In this document: in pieces, positions 24,897 to 33,063 of the stretch
Numbering within the stretch: the stretch's first letter is position 1
How the letters are laid out: each line of letters begins with the position of its first letter
DNA from: Fibrobacterota bacterium
GTDB taxonomy: Bacteria; Fibrobacterota; Fibrobacteria; UBA11236
NCBI GenBank assembly: GCA_019509785.1
Contig: JAEKLQ010000034.1
Span: 34,720-98,719 of the forward strand
DNA length: 64,000 bases
Direction: 5' to 3'
The notes under the pieces: generated by a model
The model's database searches: none
Told to the model about the DNA's origin: nothing
Seen by the model: only the letters and a program-made list of their open reading frames with translations
Made by a program: the position numbers and the translations under genes

Positions 24897-26471
24897 ATGT
24901 CCATGACCGAAGAAATCCTCAAGCGCCGCACCTTCGCCATCGTGAGCCATCCGGACGCCGGCAAGACCACCATCACGGAAAAATTCCTGTGGTTCGGCAA
25001 GGTGATCCGCGAAGCCGGGCACGTGCGCGCCAAGGCCAACAAGAAGTTCACCACCTCGGACTGGATGAAGATCGAGCAGCAGCGCGGAATTTCCGTCAGC
25101 TCCTCCGTGCTGAGCTTTCCCTATGGCGGTTGCCAGATCAATCTAGTGGACACCCCCGGCCATCAGGATTTCAGCGAGGATACCTACCGGGCACTCACCG
25201 CCGTGGATTCGGCGCTCATCCTCATCGACGCCGCCAAGGGCGTGGAGCCGCAGACCATCAAGCTGATGGAGGTTTGCAGCCTGCGCAAGACCCCCGTCAC
25301 CGTATTCATGAACAAGCTGGATCGCGACGCCCAGGATCCCGTGGCCCTTATGGACGAGGTGGAACGTATCCTGGGTTTGAAATGCTCGCCCATGACCCTG
25401 CCCATCGGCAGCGGCAAGATGTTCCAAGGCGTGTATTCCTTCATCGACGAGTCGGTGCACGTGTTCAGCCCCGAGACGCCGGAAGGGGAGATGCGCAAGG
25501 TGGACGGCGTGGACGATCCCCGCCTGGACGAATGGTTCGACGCCAAGTACCTGAAGGAGTTCCGCGATCAGGCCGATTTGGTGCGGGGGGCGATGGAGAC
25601 CTTCGACCGGGTCCGTTACCTGAAAGGGGAACTGGCGCCGGTTTTTTTCGGATCGGCCATCAACAATTTCGGCATAAAGCACCTGTTGGATAACTTCGTG
25701 GCCAATGCGCCCTCGCCCATGCCGCGCATCGCCGAACAGCGGGTTGTGGAAGCCACCGAGCCCCATTTCACCGGCTTCGTATTCAAGATCCAGGCCAACA
25801 CGGATCCCAAGCACCGCGATCGCATCGCCTTCGTCCGGGTATGCTCGGGCCGCTTCGAACGCGGGGCCAAGGTGCTGCATTGCCCGTCCGGCCGGCAGGT
25901 CCGCCTGGCGGCGCCGTCCACCTTCATGGCCCAGGACAAGACCGTGGTGGACGAAGCTTTCGCCGGCGACATCATCGGCATCCATGATCCGGGCATGTAC
26001 GGCATCAGCGATACGCTTTCGGAGTCCGAGTTCCTGAAGTACACGGGCATCCCCGATTTCGCGCCGGAGCATTTCTCCCGCGTGTACCTGGAAGATCCCC
26101 TGCGCAGCAAGCAATTGACCCAGGGCCTCAAGCAATTGTCGGAAGAAGGCGCTACCCAATTGTTCTCGCCCCTCGCGAGCCCGGTCCCGGTACTCGGCGT
26201 GGTCGGCGTGCTGCAATTCGACGTGCTCAAATTCCGCCTCGAGGAGGAATACAACGCCCGCTGCCGCCTGGAATCCGCTCCCATCTACGCGGTCCGTTGG
26301 CTTTCCGGGGACGCGGCGCAGATGGCCGAGTTCCGGTCGCAGAACACCCACGACATGGCCACCGACAAACGCGGGAACCTGGTCTATCTATGTCCGAACG
26401 AGTTCCGGCTGACCACCATGGAGAAGAATTACCCTAAGGTGATCTTCTCGAAGTTCCATCTTGAGGAATAA
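24897..26471 (+). CDS. prfC: Peptide chain release factor 3
   Basis: 524 residues, close to E. coli RF3 (529). The GTPase motifs are in order: SHPDAGKTTITEKFL (G1, residue 17 on), DTPGHQDFSEDTYR (G3) and NKLDRD (G4). The RF3-specific TTSDWMKIEQQRGISVSSSV switch region is present. RF3 is a GTPase that recycles RF1 and RF2 from the ribosome after termination. A second ATG lies two codons in. There is no strong Shine-Dalgarno sequence; AAAGG is about 10 nt upstream. Confidence 0.95.
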   Translation: MSMTEEILKRRTFAIVSHPDAGKTTITEKFLWFGKVIREAGHVRAKANKKFTTSDWMKIEQQRGISVSSSVLSFPYGGCQINLVDTPGHQDFSEDTYRALTAVDSALILIDAAKGVEPQTIKLMEVCSLRKTPVTVFMNKLDRDAQDPVALMDEVERILGLKCSPMTLPIGSGKMFQGVYSFIDESVHVFSPETPEGEMRKVDGVDDPRLDEWFDAKYLKEFRDQADLVRGAMETFDRVRYLKGELAPVFFGSAINNFGIKHLLDNFVANAPSPMPRIAEQRVVEATEPHFTGFVFKIQANTDPKHRDRIAFVRVCSGRFERGAKVLHCPSGRQVRLAAPSTFMAQDKTVVDEAFAGDIIGIHDPGMYGISDTLSESEFLKYTGIPDFAPEHFSRVYLEDPLRSKQLTQGLKQLSEEGATQLFSPLASPVPVLGVVGVLQFDVLKFRLEEEYNARCRLESAPIYAVRWLSGDAAQMAEFRSQNTHDMATDKRGNLVYLCPNEFRLTTMEKNYPKVIFSKFHLEE

Positions 26472-26562
26472 AACCCTCACCTAAAGAAACCGTTCCTGAT
26501 AAGCGAAAAGCGTCGGGATCTTGGCCAAATCGGGGCGAATGACAAGATTTTACAGGTTCATT

Positions 26563-26592
26563 AGGTCCAGCGGACCTCATTATTCTTAAAAT
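26563..26592 (+). promoter_or_regulatory. Palindrome beside a -10-like box upstream of the 614-aa gene
   Basis: AGGTCC-AGC-GGACCT (26563-26577) is a perfect 6-bp inverted repeat. A TAAAAT (26587-26592) lies 10 nt further on, and the gene's ATG is at 26619. The palindrome covers the region expected for the -35 box, where no good -35 match exists, so a regulator may bind here. It has no T-tract, which argues against a prfC terminator. Confidence 0.35.
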
Positions 26593-26618
26593 AGAACTGA
26601 CTTTTTACCGGGACCTAC

Positions 26619-28463
26619 ATGTATAAGACCCATCATTACCTGCATATCCCAGTCATGGGCACAGGCTTCACTATCGATTGCCCCATCCGGGTGGCCCGAT
26701 TCGGGCTCTCTTCGGTGATTTCGCTGGTGGATGATCTGCTCATCGAAAGGATCCGCAAGCATTACGCGGTCAAGTACGGATTCCCCTACGAGGCTATCAC
26801 CGCTTCCCAACCGGACCCGCGCGCGCGCCGTATCTCCGCCTATCTCGACCTGGTCGACGATATCGTCAACCTGCAGGTGGCCGAGATCAAAGCCATGCCC
26901 TTCGAGCCGGGGAACGACAAATCCAAATACTTCGAGCTCCTGCCCGATACTTCGCCCACCAAGAAGCTTTACTTCGAATACCTGGCCGCTGCGCCCGGAC
27001 CCGGGAAAAGCCAGCTCGAAAAACAACTCACCGATCTGATCCTGCCCGGCAAGATCGACGGCAATATCATGACCAAGCTGGACCGGATCAATTACGATCG
27101 GGAAGGCCACGTGATGTCCATGGAGCACGCGGACGCCAAGGCGGCCCTGCGCGGTTTCGCGAAGTCGAAAATCCGCGCCGACATGGTTTTTTCCGCCGGC
27201 ATCAATCCTACTCTGTACGGTTACATGGAGAACTTCCCGGACTTCTATCGCACGGCGGAAGGCCCTGCCAAGAAGGGCGTCATCCTCAAGGTTTCCGATT
27301 ACCGATCCAGCGTCATCCAGGGCAAGTTCCTGGCCAAGAAAGGCATCGAGGTCCGCGAGTTCCGCATCGAATCCGGGCTTAACTGCGGCGGCCACGCCTT
27401 CGCATCGGACGGTTACCTGATGGGACCGATCCTCCAGGAATTCAAGGACAACCGCGGCAATTTCCCGACCATGTTCGAACCGCCTATCGCGGCCTATTAC
27501 GAGAAGAAAGGCTGGCAATACCCGAGCGAAGCGAAGGACCGCCAAATCCCCGTAACCGCCCAGGGCGGCATCGGAAATCATGCCGAGGTACGGCGCCTGA
27601 TGGACGATTACGGCATCGACGCCACCGGTTGGGCGAGCCCGTTCCTGCTGGTCCCCGAGGCCACGGCCCTGGATGCGCATACCCGCAAGCTCCTGGCCGA
27701 GGCCAAGGAAGAGGATCTCTATCTCAGCGATGTGTCGCCCTTGGGAGTGGTCTTCAACAATCTGCGCACCTCTTCGTCCCACGAGTGGGCGCGGAAACAG
27801 ATCGATGCGGGGAAGCCGGGTTCAGCCTGCCCGAAGAAATTCCTGGTCAGCAATACCGAGTTCACGGATAAGCCCATCTGCACCGCTTCCAAGGAATTCC
27901 AGGGACAGAAGCTCACGGCCATGGGATTCGGAGAGGTACCTCCGTCGGATACGCCTCAGCCCGAGGTACAGACCGTTTACGCCAAGCATTGCATTTGCGA
28001 TCAGCTCGGGAACGGCGCATTGATTGACTTGGGAGTCGTGAAGCCCGAGATGCCGGTATCCGTCTGCCCGGGCCCGAACATCGCTTACTTCGATCGGCTC
28101 TATTCATTGCGCGAGATGGTCGATTATATCTACGGCAGGGGCCCATCCTTGACTCCCGCCGATCGTCCCCACATGTTCAGCAAGGATCTGGTCATGTCGG
28201 TGGATTACTTCGGTAAGCTCGTGGAGAAGCTGGCGCCGGGGGATAACAAGGCATTCGCCTACCTGGCGCTGTTCAAGACCAATCTCGAAGCCGGGTTGGG
28301 CTATTACCAAGGCTTCGTTAAGAAGCCGGCATTCCCCGGGGAAAACTTGGGCTCCCTCCAGGAAACCATGGATGCCCAGGGCCTACGACTGATTGAGTTG
28401 TGGGTAAAGGCTCAAGCCAAGATGCCAAGCGAAGCTCCGGCGCAAGCGGTCAAGGTCGCCTGA
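26619..28463 (+). CDS. Conserved-looking protein of unknown function with six cysteines
   Basis: 614 residues, probably soluble, with no signal peptide. It begins HYLHIPVMGTGFTIDCPIRV, a segment I associate with uncharacterised proteins of Bacteroidetes and relatives, but I cannot name a function. Cysteines lie at 256 (LNCGGHAF), 404 (SACPKKF), 421 (PICTASKEF), 458 and 460 (KHCICDQLGNGAL) and 483 (VSVCPGPN). Five of the six sit in the C-terminal third within 80 residues of one another, in Gly/Pro-rich contexts that could bind an Fe-S cluster or zinc. LNCGGHAFASDG looks like a substrate or cofactor loop. It is monocistronic, between prfC and a TPR gene. An oxidoreductase is one possibility; nothing proves it. 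Confidence 0.7.
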   Translation: MYKTHHYLHIPVMGTGFTIDCPIRVARFGLSSVISLVDDLLIERIRKHYAVKYGFPYEAITASQPDPRARRISAYLDLVDDIVNLQVAEIKAMPFEPGNDKSKYFELLPDTSPTKKLYFEYLAAAPGPGKSQLEKQLTDLILPGKIDGNIMTKLDRINYDREGHVMSMEHADAKAALRGFAKSKIRADMVFSAGINPTLYGYMENFPDFYRTAEGPAKKGVILKVSDYRSSVIQGKFLAKKGIEVREFRIESGLNCGGHAFASDGYLMGPILQEFKDNRGNFPTMFEPPIAAYYEKKGWQYPSEAKDRQIPVTAQGGIGNHAEVRRLMDDYGIDATGWASPFLLVPEATALDAHTRKLLAEAKEEDLYLSDVSPLGVVFNNLRTSSSHEWARKQIDAGKPGSACPKKFLVSNTEFTDKPICTASKEFQGQKLTAMGFGEVPPSDTPQPEVQTVYAKHCICDQLGNGALIDLGVVKPEMPVSVCPGPNIAYFDRLYSLREMVDYIYGRGPSLTPADRPHMFSKDLVMSVDYFGKLVEKLAPGDNKAFAYLALFKTNLEAGLGYYQGFVKKPAFPGENLGSLQETMDAQGLRLIELWVKAQAKMPSEAPAQAVKVA

Positions 28464-28471
28464 ACAAGAGC

Positions 28472-28506
28472 GGGATGTCAATTGCCCAAGTTATCCCCCT
28501 TTTTTT
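28472..28506 (+). terminator. Weak intrinsic terminator after the 614-aa gene
   Basis: GGGAT (28472-28476) pairs with ATCCC (28493-28497) across a 16-nt loop, followed by seven T residues (28500-28506). The stem is short, but position and T-tract fit. Confidence 0.4.
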
Positions 28507-28726
28507 CTTGAGTAGATATTCCTTTTAGAATCAGTGACTTAGACAGCTCGTCCGGTCGCCTATCCCCAGCCGCCCTAGCATCACTTTTTCCATAAGGAAA
28601 CGCCCCCTTGGGGCTTGCTTGCTTCAATTTATCTCGGATTACTATTTATTTCCTAAGCCATTGAATTTAAACGCATTATAGATATTGTGACGCGGAATGT
28701 CCCCGCATTCTCTTTATATTTTCATC

Positions 28727-28756
28727 TCGACAGGGTTTGCCGCCCTCGCCTAGAAT
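28727..28756 (+). promoter_or_regulatory. Sigma-70-like promoter of the TPR gene
   Basis: TCGACA (28727-28732), an 18-bp spacer and TAGAAT (28751-28756) each match the consensus at five of six positions. Transcription would start near 28763, only about 2 nt before the ATG at 28765, and no Shine-Dalgarno sequence is present, which suggests a leaderless mRNA. Confidence 0.45.
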
Positions 28757-28764
28757 GAACTTAT

Positions 28765-30144
28765 ATGTCCACCCCGCATGCTTCCCTCCGCTTCTTGATC
28801 GCAGGCCTTCTGCTCCCCGTATGTTCGTCCGCGTCTGATTCGACGCATGCCATCGATCCCGCTTCCGAAGCGAGCGTCGCCCGCCTCGGGCGCGATCAAA
28901 AATTGGAACTCAATTCGCGTTGGGATTTGGGTTATTACCTGTTCCAGATCCAGGAATTCGGCGCCGCCGCCAAGGAGTTCGAGAAGATCCGCACGGTTCT
29001 TCCCAAGGACGGTTCCCTGTTGGCCTTGATCGGATCATGCTATTCGATGTCGGGCCAATGGAAAGAGGGCGAAAAAGCCCTGCTGGAAGCCAAAGCCCAG
29101 AATCCCGATGACGAGGACATCAACGGCCTGCTGGGCCAATTCTATATCACCGCCGGCCAGTCGCTGAAAGGCGCTGCCTATCTGGAGCATTCCTTGAAGG
29201 TGACCCCGGAGCAGGATGATCTACGGGCCCATCTGGCCAACCTGTATTTGGAAGCCGGCCAAACCGAACGCGCGCGGTATCACTTGGAATGGTTGCTGCG
29301 GGGTAGGGGCGAGGATTCGGCAAAGGGCTTCGGTTTTCCCGAGCTCGACTATGCCTATGCACGCTGCCTCCTACTCTCGGGCCGATCCAAGGAAAGCCTG
29401 GCCTTCGCGGACCTGGCCCATCGCTCCGATCCTGCCAATCCCCGTTATTCCCGCGTGCTCGGCTTGGCCCTGATGGCCAATAGCCGTTACGCCGACGCCG
29501 CGCGGATGCTGGCGGAAGGCCGGACTGAATTACAAGGGGAGCCGTTAGTCTACTTGCAATGGGGAGAAGCCCTGTTCCTCGACCGCCGCTGGGAAGAAGC
29601 CGAGGCCGTTTGGCTGGAAGGGATCAGCCGATTCCCGGCTTCCTACGAACTGCTGGGACGACTGGCGGAATTCCATATCGCCACGGCACGCCCAGAGAAG
29701 GCCCTCCGCGTGCTCAAGTTCGGCGAGCAGCGGAATCCCGGCCATCCGGGCAACCGTCTGCTCGAGGCACGCTTGCATCGGAAGTTGGGCCAATTCGCGG
29801 CCGCGGGGAAGTCCCTGGATCGCCTGAAGCGCATGGCCTGCGGGCCCATGGCGAACGAAGCCTTATGGGAAGAGGCGCAGTTGGATTTCGCCACCGGCAA
29901 GCTGGGGGCTTGCGACAAGGTCCTGGATCGCATGCTGCAAGGCAAGTATCGCCACGCCGAGGCGCATTTACTGAAGGCCAAACTGGCCATGTTCCGGGGG
30001 GATAAGAACGGCGCGCAAACCCAGGTTCGGCAAGCCGAGGTCGAGGTTCCGGCCACCTTGGGCTTGGCGGCATTGGCCCGGCAAACATTCGCGGATTCTC
30101 CCGAGGTGCCGGGTCTGGCCGGGCTTTTGCAGAGCGCGCCATAA
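28765..30144 (+). CDS. Secreted TPR-repeat protein
   Basis: 459 residues. Signal peptide (RFLIAGLLLPVCSSASD, about 1-25); a Cys lies in it but the lipobox is poor. At least six TPR units follow from about residue 50, for example WDLGYYLFQIQEFGAAAKEF, SCYSMSGQWKEGEKALLEA, AHLANLYLEAGQTERARYHL and WGEALFLDRRWEEAEAVWLE. It is probably a periplasmic scaffold. It is transcribed alone, with a strong terminator after it and a promoter that suggests a leaderless transcript. No family-level function can be assigned. Confidence 0.78.
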   Translation: MSTPHASLRFLIAGLLLPVCSSASDSTHAIDPASEASVARLGRDQKLELNSRWDLGYYLFQIQEFGAAAKEFEKIRTVLPKDGSLLALIGSCYSMSGQWKEGEKALLEAKAQNPDDEDINGLLGQFYITAGQSLKGAAYLEHSLKVTPEQDDLRAHLANLYLEAGQTERARYHLEWLLRGRGEDSAKGFGFPELDYAYARCLLLSGRSKESLAFADLAHRSDPANPRYSRVLGLALMANSRYADAARMLAEGRTELQGEPLVYLQWGEALFLDRRWEEAEAVWLEGISRFPASYELLGRLAEFHIATARPEKALRVLKFGEQRNPGHPGNRLLEARLHRKLGQFAAAGKSLDRLKRMACGPMANEALWEEAQLDFATGKLGACDKVLDRMLQGKYRHAEAHLLKAKLAMFRGDKNGAQTQVRQAEVEVPATLGLAALARQTFADSPEVPGLAGLLQSAP

Positions 30145-30180
30145 ACGCGCCATCCGCTTACGATCCGATTCTACCGGAAT

Positions 30181-30217
30181 GGAAAACGCCACCTGTGAGG
30201 TAGCGTTTTCCGTTTTC
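30181..30217 (+). terminator. Intrinsic terminator after the TPR gene
   Basis: GGAAAACGC (30181-30189) pairs perfectly with GCGTTTTCC (30203-30211). An inner ACCT/AGGT stem extends it past one mismatch. TTTT follows. It separates the TPR gene from the convergent receiver-like gene. Confidence 0.75.
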
Positions 30218-30259
30218 GGCAACCCGGAAAATCCGGGGAGTTCTGATTAAGGCCGGGGC

Positions 30260-30898
30260 CTAATCTTCAGCCGGCTCGGCCCCGCCTTCGGGAGTCTCGG
30301 CGGCGCTACTGGTGTCGAGGTCGAAAAGCCTCTTCAAGGGGATGATCTTCAGGCCCTTCTTAGGATCCACGGCATCGGACATCTTATCCGCCGCGAATCC
30401 GATCAGGAGCGGATGTTCGGGATGGTTCGCTACGGACTTCACGAAGGGCGAGGAACTGTAGCCCGGCATCAGGAAGTTCACGACGAAGGTGTCGAAATCG
30501 CCCTCCTCCATCATACCCAATGCTTCTTCGGGATCATTGGCCACCTCGATGACCGCATTAGGCAGGATCTGGGTGATGATGGCAACCGTCTCATTACGCC
30601 GCTGGCCTTCTTCATCCACCACCAGGATGATCCGCTCCGAGGTATCCGTGGTACCCAGAACCGTCTCGATCGGCCCGTCTTCCTCCGCGCTCTCGTCGCC
30701 GAAAAGCGCTTCCCCTTCGACCTCGGCCTCATCCGCTTCGTCTTCCTCTTCCTCATCGGCGGGGAATAGGTCGGATTCCTTCAGAATCTCCTTGGAGGGT
30801 TTGGGCGGGGTCGGCTTCTTGGGCTGGGGCACGCCCTGAGGCGCGCCGGTGCCGGCCGGAGGCTTGGCTTTGGGATCTTTGTTCTTATCGTCGATCAT
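30260..30898 (-). CDS. Pseudo-receiver domain protein with acidic linker
   Basis: 212 residues. Residues 1-35 are Pro/Lys-rich and 45-75 very acidic (EEEEDEADEAEVEGEA), so the N-terminal third is probably disordered. Residues 88-200 have the receiver fold pattern: ILVVDEE strand, helix, ANDPEEALGMMEEGDFDTFVVN and LMPG. The phosphoacceptor Asp is replaced by Asn 141 (VVNFLMPG), while the conserved Lys is kept (Lys 189, IIPLKRLF). It should therefore not be phosphorylated in the usual way and may act as a binding module. It follows the Xaa-Pro aminopeptidase gene by 47 nt. Its partner is unknown. Confidence 0.7.
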   Translation of the reverse strand: MIDDKNKDPKAKPPAGTGAPQGVPQPKKPTPPKPSKEILKESDLFPADEEEEDEADEAEVEGEALFGDESAEEDGPIETVLGTTDTSERIILVVDEEGQRRNETVAIITQILPNAVIEVANDPEEALGMMEEGDFDTFVVNFLMPGYSSSPFVKSVANHPEHPLLIGFAADKMSDAVDPKKGLKIIPLKRLFDLDTSSAAETPEGGAEPAED

Positions 30899-30945
30899 GC
30901 TGTCCCGATCCTAGGTTGGAATTGGCTAAATATAAATGTTCCGCC

Positions 30946-32436
30946 TCATCGCCGGGATTTTCCCGCGATCAGGGCCTCGATTTCCGGTATTTCCTTGGGG
31001 ATGGCCGCGCTGAGGTTGCGGCAGCCTTCCTTGGTGATCAACAGGTCGTCTTCCACGCGGATGCCGATCCACTCGGAGTACCGCCGGCCGCCCAGGGTCG
31101 CCTCGAAGTGCCCGTAAAGCCCGGGTTCGTTGGAGATTTGCCACCCCGGCCGCAACGGATAATCCTGGTAGATGCGATAAGGATCGCCATCGTGCTCTTG
31201 CTCGCCCATCAAATGGGACAGGCCATGCGGCTGGCCGCTGTAGGAGCGCCGCGCCTTGCCTCCCTTCGCGAAAAAGCGTTGCTGCAACTGCTCTTCGAGG
31301 AAGGTCCACACTTTACGGTTGAGGTTCCGGATGGTCTCGCCGGGTCGGGCGTGCCTCAGGGTCTCCTTATTGGCGTCGAGGACGATGCCGTACAGCAGGG
31401 CCTGGAGGGGATTGTATGCACCCGCCGTGGGAACGGTACGCGTTATGTCCGCATGCATGGTCCCGTAGCGGACGCCGAAGTCGAGCAGCACCAGCGATCC
31501 CGGAACGATAGGTTCGTCGTTCTTCAAGTAATGCAGCACGGTGGCGTTCTTACCCGCGGCGACGATGTTAGGGAAGGAAAGCCCGGAGGGACTGCGCTTA
31601 CGCATGCCCCATTCCAGGAAGGCCGATAGCTCGTTCTCGTCCTTGAACCCTTTGATCGCCCGCAAGGTCTCGGCGAAAGCGTCGCCGGTGTGCTTCACAG
31701 CGATATCGCAGTCCTTCACCTGTTCCGGTTCGAGGGGCAGGCGCAGGCGGAAATGGAGATCCACGCAGGACCGCAACTGGAAGCCTTGGCGGCCGGCCTT
31801 GCGGATGCGCTTGAGCAGTTCTTCTTTGAACTCCCAGTTGTAATCCGTCTTGGTGCGGATGACTTTGCGGCCGCCCTCGCCGGAGGTCCCGTCGGAACGG
31901 GTCTCGTAGTAATGGTAATAGGCGTAACCGTAGGGTTTCGGGGCTTTCTTGACCAACTTCTGGAAGTACTCCGGAAAGTCTTCGAAGGGGCGAACATCCC
32001 GGATGCCGGTCAGCGCGCGCAGTTCTTCCAGATCGCTTTTGCCCTCGGGAGTGGGATCCTTCGGGTAACCGAACCGCACGCCATCCCAGAACTCCTTGGT
32101 GGCATCTTTGCGAGAGATGAAGAGGACTTCGCGCGGCTCGCCGGGGACGCCGTTCCTGCCCTTCGGGTTCAGGACCAGGATCACCTTGGGTTGATTGATT
32201 CCCGTCAGATGGATTAGCGCCGGTTCCTGGAAGATGCGCAGACCGCTCATGATCCAGATATGCTCGCTGCCGGGTTCCCGGGCGATCCCGGAGAAGACGG
32301 CGAAGCCGTCCAGTTCCTTAAGATGCGCCTGGCGGCGGGCGATCAAGCGTTCGGTGTACTTGATCCCCGCCGAGCCGACAGGGAAGACCTGGGAATACTT
32401 GCGGAGGAGAGCGGAAGTGACCTTAGCCTTGGCCAT
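30946..32436 (-). CDS. pepP: Xaa-Pro aminopeptidase (M24B)
   Basis: 496 residues. It removes N-terminal residues before proline using two metal ions. The N-terminal creatinase-like domain spans about 1-200. The pita-bread domain carries the ligand motifs LLDFGVRYGTMHADITRTVP (two Asp), PHGLSHLMG (His), ISNEPGLYG (Glu) and GIRVEDDLLIT (Glu). It lies 12 nt after leuD and is probably on the same minus-strand transcript as leuC-leuD, although there is no metabolic link. The length is slightly above E. coli PepP (441) because of inserts around residues 100-130 and 180-215. Confidence 0.9.
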   Translation of the reverse strand: MAKAKVTSALLRKYSQVFPVGSAGIKYTERLIARRQAHLKELDGFAVFSGIAREPGSEHIWIMSGLRIFQEPALIHLTGINQPKVILVLNPKGRNGVPGEPREVLFISRKDATKEFWDGVRFGYPKDPTPEGKSDLEELRALTGIRDVRPFEDFPEYFQKLVKKAPKPYGYAYYHYYETRSDGTSGEGGRKVIRTKTDYNWEFKEELLKRIRKAGRQGFQLRSCVDLHFRLRLPLEPEQVKDCDIAVKHTGDAFAETLRAIKGFKDENELSAFLEWGMRKRSPSGLSFPNIVAAGKNATVLHYLKNDEPIVPGSLVLLDFGVRYGTMHADITRTVPTAGAYNPLQALLYGIVLDANKETLRHARPGETIRNLNRKVWTFLEEQLQQRFFAKGGKARRSYSGQPHGLSHLMGEQEHDGDPYRIYQDYPLRPGWQISNEPGLYGHFEATLGGRRYSEWIGIRVEDDLLITKEGCRNLSAAIPKEIPEIEALIAGKSRR

Positions 32437-32448
32437 TCCGGGGCCGCC

Positions 32449-33054
32449 CTACCAGCCCGCCACGTAGGGAAGGGCCGCGGCGACATTTTCGACCCCGGCC
32501 AAGTTGGCCAAGAGCTCGTTGAGCGAGTTCCAACGGCCGCTGAGGAATTGGGAGCGGGGACCGGAAGGTAAGGCCGCGGACTCGCTGACCGGTCCCGTGA
32601 CCTTGCCCGCTTCGATATCCACCGACCATTGGGCTTGGGGCTCCTTTTCGGCCGCGGCCATGAGACGGCCGAGCGCGGCTTCATCCGCCGTGAGGCAAGG
32701 GATGCCTAGGGACACGCAATTGCCGAAGAAGATCTCGGCGAAGGATTCGCCCACGATGGCCTTGATGCCCCAACGCTGGAGCGCCTGGGGCGCGTGCTCC
32801 CGCGAGGAACCGCACCCGAAGTTCTTGTTGACGAACAGGATGGAGGCGCCTTGGTAGCGGGCATCGTCGAAAGCATGGGTCTGGCCCTTGGCTTTCAGCC
32901 CTAAGCGATCGTCTTCGAAGGAATGCGGGCCCAGACCGTCGAAGACCACGCAGCGCAGGAAGCGCGCGGGAATGATGCGATCGGTATCGATGTCATTGCC
33001 GCGCACGGGGACGGCGCGGCCGGAAACCTTGGATATGATGGCGGCTTCGTTCAT
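32449..33054 (-). CDS. leuD: 3-isopropylmalate dehydratase small subunit
   Basis: 201 residues. It pairs with LeuC to isomerise 2-isopropylmalate to 3-isopropylmalate in leucine synthesis. The swivel-domain motifs GNDIDTDRIIPARFL (about 19-33) and NFGCGSSREHAPQAL (about 78-92) are intact. It lies 9 nt after the leuC stop on the minus strand. leuA and leuB are not in the window. Confidence 0.95.
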   Translation of the reverse strand: MNEAAIISKVSGRAVPVRGNDIDTDRIIPARFLRCVVFDGLGPHSFEDDRLGLKAKGQTHAFDDARYQGASILFVNKNFGCGSSREHAPQALQRWGIKAIVGESFAEIFFGNCVSLGIPCLTADEAALGRLMAAAEKEPQAQWSVDIEAGKVTGPVSESAALPSGPRSQFLSGRWNSLNELLANLAGVENVAAALPYVAGW

Positions 33055-33063
33055 TTTGACTCC

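Larger units (their letters stand above)
28464..28764. other. 301-nt AT-rich spacer with terminator and promoter candidates
   Basis: After the 614-aa gene there is a weak hairpin with a T-tract (28472-28506). The middle is AT-rich with a GCCCC-CTT-GGGGC hairpin near 28604 and a GAATG/CATTC inverted repeat near 28695. A promoter-like pair ends the spacer at 28727-28756. No open frame or tRNA is supported. Confidence 0.5.
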
